Below, piece after piece: positions 58,199 to 64,000 of a DNA stretch of 64,000 bases; within the stretch, counting starts at the first letter, position 1, and each line of letters opens with the position of its first letter. The DNA lies in the NCBI GenBank assembly GCA_029959085.1, contig JARWIR010000013.1:13703186-13767185 (forward strand), given 5' to 3'. The notes under the pieces were generated by a model that ran no database searches, had not been told where the DNA came from, and saw only the letters and a list, made by a program, of their open reading frames with translations. The translations under genes were made by a program, and so were the position numbers. The DNA comes from Nemophila menziesii (taxonomy: Eukaryota; Streptophyta; Magnoliopsida; Boraginales; Hydrophyllaceae).

Positions 58199-58312
58199 GC
58201 CGTTTGGATGGTTTCTTATGGATTTTATCATCTAATTTAATTCATATACTAACTCTACTCAATTAAGTAATTGGTTTTTACCATTATCAATAATGATACT
58301 AATCCAAACCCT
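58199..58312. mobile_element. short MITE with GTTTGGAT ends
   Basis: The left end gtttggatgg is mirrored by atccaaac at 58304-58312. The inner part (attcatatactaactctact) recurs in inverted orientation at 59705-59795. Confidence 0.5.
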
Positions 58313-59631
58313 CTTTTTTTCTCTTCTTATTAAAAATCTCAAATCAAATCTTACACTAAAATCCAAAAAACCAATTACATTTATACCCCTTTTGGTTTTT
58401 ATTTCCTATATATATATATTAGATTCTAAAACTTAAACTTAAATCTGATTTACTTTTTCTCTCTCATACCCAATTCTACACATCTCAATTCACACGAGTA
58501 GCTTCCTCTCCTCTTCTCATTTACACATCTCATTTACACCTCTCATGGAGCTCGCCAGCAGTGGAAGAAGCAACGTTCGACGTGCTCAGAAAACAGAGAA
58601 TCGGAAAGCCGGTGAAGGAGATGTACTCCGTTCCAGTGGTTGTCTAAACTTACCTCATGAGATGGAGCTCTGTCGGATCTTACGTGCTCCGGCGAGGCTT
58701 TTGGTACAACCTGGTGTAATCGACACATTCCGCCTCTACTCGTCAGCAACGGAGCTTGGTTCTCGTTCCAGTTTTGCCTGTTTTGCTTGTTTTCAGTAAT
58801 AGACACATTACTTCTCCACCGTGCGTGAAGCTCCGCCGGTACTTCCTTCTCCACCGTTCGAGCTTTGCCTGAGAGGACTCGTTCTCGCGTTGTTATAACT
58901 CGCCAGTGACACTCTCGCCATTATCTTCGTCGTCCAGTTCGCGAGATCGGAGCTTGGTTCGCCGGAGAAGAAGACACAACGAACGGCATAAAAAATCAAC
59001 CAGTTCAAGCGTACTGAATTCCAACTTTTATTAATAAGTGTACATCGTAGGTGAAGTGTAGAGTATGTTTTTTTTTTTCTAGATCTGGTCAAACATGGTT
59101 TTAGTTATTTTTTTTTGTTAGTATTTGATTTGTATTATATTTATTTTGTGGCTAATTTGAAATGTATAAATAAATTGAAAAGTGAATAAATTATTATTTT
59201 GGCTATCTACTCTTTGACTTTTAATAATACTCTACACTTTTATAAAGTACTCAACAATTTTGACGGAGTACTCATCAATTTTGGCGGAGTACTCGTCAAT
59301 TTTGATGGAGTACTCGTCAATTTTGATAAGTACTTGTCAATTTTGATGAGTACTTGTCAATTTGACGGAGTACTCATTAATTTGATGGAGTACTCATCAA
59401 ATTTTCCGGTGGTCGGAGGTCAGTGGTCGTGGTCGGAGGTCGGTGGTCAGAGGTCGGAGGTGGAGGTGGATAGTAGAGAGACGAAAAGTGACATCATATC
59501 TTTTGTCTTTTAGTGTTATTAATGGTATTTTAGTATTTGATCGTCTTTGATGTCCTTCGAAAGAATTAAGATTTATTCCCTTCCTTATAGAGAATAAACT
59601 TTGTCTCCAAGACCCTATCTCTCATTCACCC
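58313..59631 (+). mobile_element. non-autonomous Mutator-like element, copy D (probable)
   Basis: The right end read inward is gggtgaatgagagatagggt, close to the copy C end (gggtgaattacccaaggggt). Near the left are a 'ctcttcttattaaaaa' block and acccctttt...cctatatatatata as in copy C. A GC-rich segment opens at 58545 with atggagctcg, the same ten bases as in copy C, giving 84 codons. The GAGTACTC array (59222-59405) is followed by ggtcggaggtcggtgg as in copy C. The exact left end and TSD were not resolved. Confidence 0.6.
59222..59405. repeat. tandem array with GAGTACTCGTCAATTTTG core
   Basis: About nine units of 19-22 bp, each agtact followed by c(a/g)tcaattttgatgg. The AGTACT palindrome is kept in eight or more units, or as agtacttg in two. 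Confidence 0.92.
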
Positions 59632-59679
59632 TCGTCTTTATTTATAATTTATTTCTCTCTCTTCCTATTATATCTCTCA

Positions 59680-59800
59680 CATACTAATTCAATTATAAAT
59701 AAATATAATGCTAAAAACTCATTACTTAATTGTGATTGGAGTTAGTAGAGTTAGTATATGAATCAAGTTAGTAGAGGATCCAAATCCGTTTCTTATATTT
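59680..59800. repeat. inverted relative of the MITE at 58199-58312
   Basis: Read on the minus strand it gives attcatatactaactctact and aattaagtaatgagttttta in the same order as the left copy. The two may be separate MITEs or the outer inverted repeats of a larger unit that encloses copy D. Confidence 0.5.
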
Positions 59801-59869
59801 TTTTTTACTTTGAGTTGTATGACAGTTTGGGTTTTGGGGCATAACTGAAATTATTGGATACGAGAGCAC

Positions 59870-60070
59870 TTACATGCCAGTCTGGCTAATGTGCCAGTCC
59901 GGTTATTAGCGTTACTAGGCCTTACCGGACTGTTCCGGTCCAGGTCCACTTCCTTATCAGACCGGTCCTATGTAATATTTCCTGAGTCACAGACAGGTAA
60001 GAAGAACCTGTCAAACCAGACTCGTACTGGTTCCCGACAGGTTCTTCTCGGTTCCTAACGGGGTCCGATT
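59870..60070. repeat. GC-rich hairpin cluster
   Basis: A nested perfect hairpin is formed by agaagaacctgtc (60000-60012) with gacaggttcttct (60036-60048), enclosing aaccag (60014-60019) with ctggtt (60027-60032) and a 7-nt loop. A smaller accggactgttccggt palindrome lies at about 59928-59943. The cluster stands out from AT-rich flanks. Confidence 0.8.
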
Positions 60071-61299
60071 TTTTTTCATTCTTTGTTTGTATTAATTTTT
60101 TTTAGACTTTATTTATATTAAATATTTTTTGTTAAAGTGTTTTTTTGTATTGAGCTAGAGTTCGTGGTAATAGAAAAAACCTGAAATCATATTTTTCTTC
60201 AATATTTGTACCGATAGTCTCATAAATTCAATTGCTTGCAAAATTGATACATTGAATTACAAAGTATAATAAAAGATCTAATTACAACAATAATTTAGCT
60301 AAGGAACACAATATTACAATCTCATTTCACCAAAAGAACAACATATCAATTGTAAGACTGCTTCCGGAACCAGGATTAATCTATTGGACAATGTGATTTC
60401 AATACCAAATCAAGAAAATGCAAAAGAACCCCTAATTAATTTCACAAATCGGAATATTTGCCCCAAATTCATTTTTCAAAAACTTAAAGTACAAAAACTT
60501 GGCAATTAAATGTTACTTTGCAAATAATAAAACCTTACAAATATATATTAATGCAATGTCATCAAAAAACCACCCAAGAGTACTTTGAACCAAAAAAGTA
60601 TCTCATAAAATTTTAGGGACCTTCTTGCAAATTTTCAGATTTCAAATCATCATTTTAGAAACTTAGTTAAGATTTTTTAAAATCCTTTTGGTCCACATAC
60701 TTCATTTTTGAAAAGTTTGGGACAATTTTGTCAAGAAAGATATTTTCTGTTCTTTTTTTCATCATTTTTGTATAACTAAGGGGTTGTTTTGCAATTTTCA
60801 AAAAGTATGTCACATTTACAAAATCAACCTTTTTAACCCGTCAATTCCAAAATTCCCACCAACACAAAATTCTGTCAATTCCAAAAAACTACTTGATCTT
60901 AACAAAACATAGGGACTCCACATTCGCAAATTAGAAAAACATATGGATCAAATTCGTAAAATCACTACACAAATTGACTCCACATTCACAAATTAGAAAT
61001 ATAGAGGGATTAAGTTTAAAACATCCATCAACCTACTTGATCTTACCAAAACAAATGTTCAAAAAACAATAGCAAAGAACATATTTTATGCGAAAATGAT
61101 CCTTTAGGTCCCTGAATTATGTCAAAAACCTTTACACATTGGAAGCCATACAAGAAATCATGGAATCACAAATTCATATTCACATAACTCATGGATTTAC
61201 GTATATTTCAAGGACTTGTACTATCAAATCGCATACCACAATGAATTACAGAATCTAATTCAAAGACTTCTAGTATCATTTTCTCAATTTCCACACAAA
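60071..61299. other. degenerate repeat-rich AT DNA, no gene
   Basis: Recurring words such as agggac, caattttg, caaattag and tccacattc suggest a decayed tandem array continuous with 61300-61520. No ORF of note. Confidence 0.4.
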
Positions 61300-62369
61300 T
61301 CAGGGACCTAAAGTCTCATTTTCGACACAAATCAGGTACTAAAAGTATCAATTCATCTTACTCAAGGTCTAATAGTATAAATTTCTCATAATACAGGGAC
61401 AAAAAGTATCAATTTCCACATAAATCAGAGACCTAAAGTAAGTATCAATTTCCACATAAATCAGGGACATAAAGTATCAATTTCCACATAAATCAAGGAC
61501 TAATAGTATCCGATTCACATTAAATATGTACTTCCCATATCAAATTCACATTAATAGAATCGCCTCTTGATATTTATTATTCTTGAGATATCCTTGAATC
61601 ATAATCATGTTTTTCCATACTTGACACCAGTCCTATTGCTTCTTCAGTTCTTCTCGACCAAATCCACATATCATTATATTATAAGTATATTATAAGCCGT
61701 TTTGAGAATAATCTGAAAATTCAAAATACCCACAACCAAGGTCGGCCCCTATAAATCAGTAACGAACCTCAATATTTTCTTCCTTACTCAAGATCTGATG
61801 CTCCATTTGGGGTCTCCACCAGCGTTCCTCCCCATCTCCGAGCAAGTTCAAGCCCAAGCCCATCAGCAACTATGTTCTTCTCCATCGAAGCAGACCTCCG
61901 CGCGAGCAGGCGACTGCTCCACGACCATCCTCGATGCCTCCATCTCCAAATCCATCTTCGCCGCCATCGACATCAAGCCCAGGCCCAATGCTTTACACAA
62001 TTTCCGAGCCCATTACAACAACCCAACATCACAACGAAACCGATAACAACTTATTAAAATTGCCATCTGATACCCAACAATGGCAATGGAGTGAGATTTG
62101 ACTTTTTGGACATGGGTTGGTATTTGTTACGTGAGGGAGAAATAGGGAGCATGAGAGAGGAGAAAGAGAGTGTGATTTAGGGTTTTAATTTTTTTTCTAA
62201 ATAAAACTAGTATATATAGGGAAATAAAAAACAAAAGAGGGTAAAAAGGTAATTGGATTATTGGCTTATAGTGTTAATTTTTGTTTGTGGCCTTTGTAAG
62301 AAGATAGAATTCACCCGGTCTTGTTGGGTCTTAGGGGGGTGTCTTCAAAATACTTTGGGTAATAATCTC
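61300..62369 (-). mobile_element. non-autonomous Mutator-like element, copy E (probable, inverted)
   Basis: The end at 62369, read inward on the minus strand, is gagattattacccaaagt, matching copies A, B and C. The subterminal block reads cttcttacaaaggccac on that strand, then attaacactata and acc..tttttaccc, then a tatatata motif, as in copy C. A GC-rich exon-like segment lies at 61795-62060. A tandem array of gtatcaatttccacataaat units starts at 61407, 61443 and 61475. The distal end is unresolved and may lie near 59850. Confidence 0.6.
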
Positions 62370-63540
62370 TTATAATATACGTAGTAGCTCGTAAGGGCTT
62401 GTCTGGAAGTGTTTTTCAAAAAAAATGTTTTTGAATATTTAAAAAAGTTTTAGATCGTGAAAAACACTTTTAGGGAAGCACCAAATATGTGATTTTTAGG
62501 TTTTTTTTTTTTTTTAATATTTTTATTTTAAGTATTTAATTTTAAATATAATTTTAAATTATTTATATAACTTAACAAATCATTCCTTAAAATATTCAGT
62601 CCAAAAGCTTGGATGAATAAGGTCCAAAATATTATTTTTGGGTTTATGAACCTTACAAAATAATATAATAAATTTTTAAAATAAAGTATACAACCAAAAA
62701 CATTAAAGACATTACGGACCACAAGTATTATAAAAATGGGTTGAAACTGTTGAAAAAAGTTAATTTGGTTGTGGATCTTTGGAATTAATCACCCTTTATT
62801 TAGAATTAAGCACTTCCAAATGGGCCCTAGATCGTTAGACATTCAAGGCTAGGGTTAATTAGTACTTTTTCCATTATTAATATATATGAAAATTATTATA
62901 ATTTTATTTTAAGATTTTCAATCAATTATATTAAACTAATAGTCCAACAATATTAATTTTATTGTGAACTTTAATATTTACTTATAAATACTTCTTATTA
63001 TATATTTATGGATCTTGCAAATAGGGTTATCTAGTCATGTCAATGATTGAATTATTATAGAAAAAGAAAAGAATATGATCGTTGATCATGTCATTTCAAT
63101 CAACCATCAACATCTCACAAAATATCTCGAGTAAGATTTATTTGTTAATTTAGAAAATACAATTTAGATTGTTGTCAATGTTTTAAAACAATGTGCAATA
63201 ATATATTGTTTTAATGTGCAAATAATAAGATTAAAGATTTATTAAAGTAGCAGTTGACGTTAAAAAGGGTTACACATTCATACCCCAATATTAGACATGC
63301 CTGGAGAGGAAGAATTGGAGCCCTACTCCACCACTCCTTCACCAATTTCATTCAGCCATTAGAGTAATTTGTATTTTTTGTGTTTTAAACATGATATAGT
63401 TATGAACTAATCCCATATTAGCTTGAGTATTGTTTTGATGATTTTTTTATGTAATTTGGGATCAATTGATATTTAATTGGTTATTGTTATTTATGAATTA
63501 ATTATCTTTCGGTATCCTGATCAAATATAGTGCACTAAAA
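62370..63540. other. AT-rich intergenic DNA
   Basis: No gene, repeat array or terminal repeat was recognised. Confidence 0.5.
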
Positions 63541-63582
63541 TAACAAGGTTCCTTCGACCTGAAAGAAATCGAGAAAGAAGCA

Positions 63583-63792
63583 ATGACAAATTTGAGCGCA
63601 CCACTTAATCTAGATGCTGACGGGAATCCAATCTCAATACAAGAGGTTGTACCCTCGCCTAGGATGGAACAAGTGAATAAAAATCAAGTTCCTCTAGGAG
63701 TTCAACCACCATTAGAAGTTAATGGAGTAGTTTCTCCTAACTTTCAAAATAATCTACATAGAAAACAAAGAATTCCTGGTCAAGGAGGCTAG
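63583..63792 (+). CDS. short unidentified ORF, possibly a retroelement gag start
   Basis: The ORF gives 69 aa, polar and Pro/Asn/Gln-rich, starting MTNLSAPLNLDADGNPISIQ. It belongs to no family I recognise. The upstream words (gaaagaaatcgagaaagaagc) and the composition could fit the beginning of a gag protein, since retroelement gags often start with such low-complexity polar sequence. In-frame stops follow at 63790. No flanking LTR or primer site is visible in the window. It could equally be a chance frame. Confidence 0.2.
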   Translation: MTNLSAPLNLDADGNPISIQEVVPSPRMEQVNKNQVPLGVQPPLEVNGVVSPNFQNNLHRKQRIPGQGG

Positions 63793-64000
63793 TTTTGAGT
63801 TCAACTGTTAGGGATCTCCAGTAATTCAAGTTGTTCGACTTAACCCCGATTCAGGCATTTTGAACCAATTCATGAGTTATGGAAATTATTATCCCAAATA
63901 ATTGTGGTGCTCGACGATCGAGATAAATTTCCAGTTTGATACGTCGATTCCCATCCTTGCACACTTTGCATCTTTGTCTGCAATACCATTCATTTCTCTA

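Overview
The window reads as eudicot plant nuclear DNA. It has spliced genes with GT-AG introns, a plastid-type DAHP synthase, a SKIP19-like F-box gene, and AT-rich intergenic DNA packed with Athila-type, Ty1-copia and L1-type elements and MITEs. I cannot name the species. All coordinates were read by eye, so splice and repeat edges may be off by a base or two.

Layout. 1-3312 holds a partial Athila-type element on the minus strand. 3313-18125 is transposon wreckage: several LINE relics, diverged LTRs, a SINE-like tRNA relic, MITEs and one non-autonomous DNA element (copy A). 18126-26405 is a full-length but dead L1-type LINE with target-site duplications (TSDs), itself split by a second non-autonomous DNA element (copy B). 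26723-29205 is a three-exon DAHP synthase gene, the entry step of the shikimate pathway. 29475-31087 is another LINE relic. 31498-31942 is a hAT-like MITE lying just before five intact exons that encode only the C-terminal part of TFIID subunit TAF4 (32022-33104). 34150-36800 holds a degenerate tandem repeat and a minus-strand LINE relic. 37630-38880 is a GC-rich, tandem-repeat-bearing element (copy F). 40721-43456 is the splicing factor PRP17/CDC40 with a spliced leader. 44675-47024 (minus) is an eight-exon RlmN-like radical-SAM RNA methyltransferase, convergent with PRP17. 47142-50035 holds copies C and G of the repeat-bearing elements. 51820-55830 is a young Ty1-copia element with 5-bp TSDs and a large in-frame loss of reverse transcriptase. 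55960-57222 (minus) is the F-box gene. 58199-62369 holds copies D and E and related MITEs. The right edge is AT-rich with one short unidentified ORF.

The host genes (DAHP synthase, TAF4 tail, PRP17, RlmN-like, F-box) have unrelated housekeeping roles, and nothing suggests they act together.

The most novel signal is a set of about 1.2-1.6 kb non-autonomous elements (A, B and C certain; D and E likely; F and G looser). They share ends of the type GAGA..ATTACCCAAG and GGGTGAATTACCC and create 8-10 bp TSDs. Several share a subterminal block (CTTCTTAC..AAGGCCAC), a TATA-like motif, a GC-rich exon-like segment and an internal tandem array. In three copies the arrays are built on related AGTACT/AGTATT cores. 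I read them as a Mutator-like family carrying promoter-like ends and private satellite arrays. A second unusual signal is three insertions of 20-24 bp, each a poly(A) tail plus 6-8 bp flanked by a 13-17 bp TSD, which look like extremely truncated LINE insertions.
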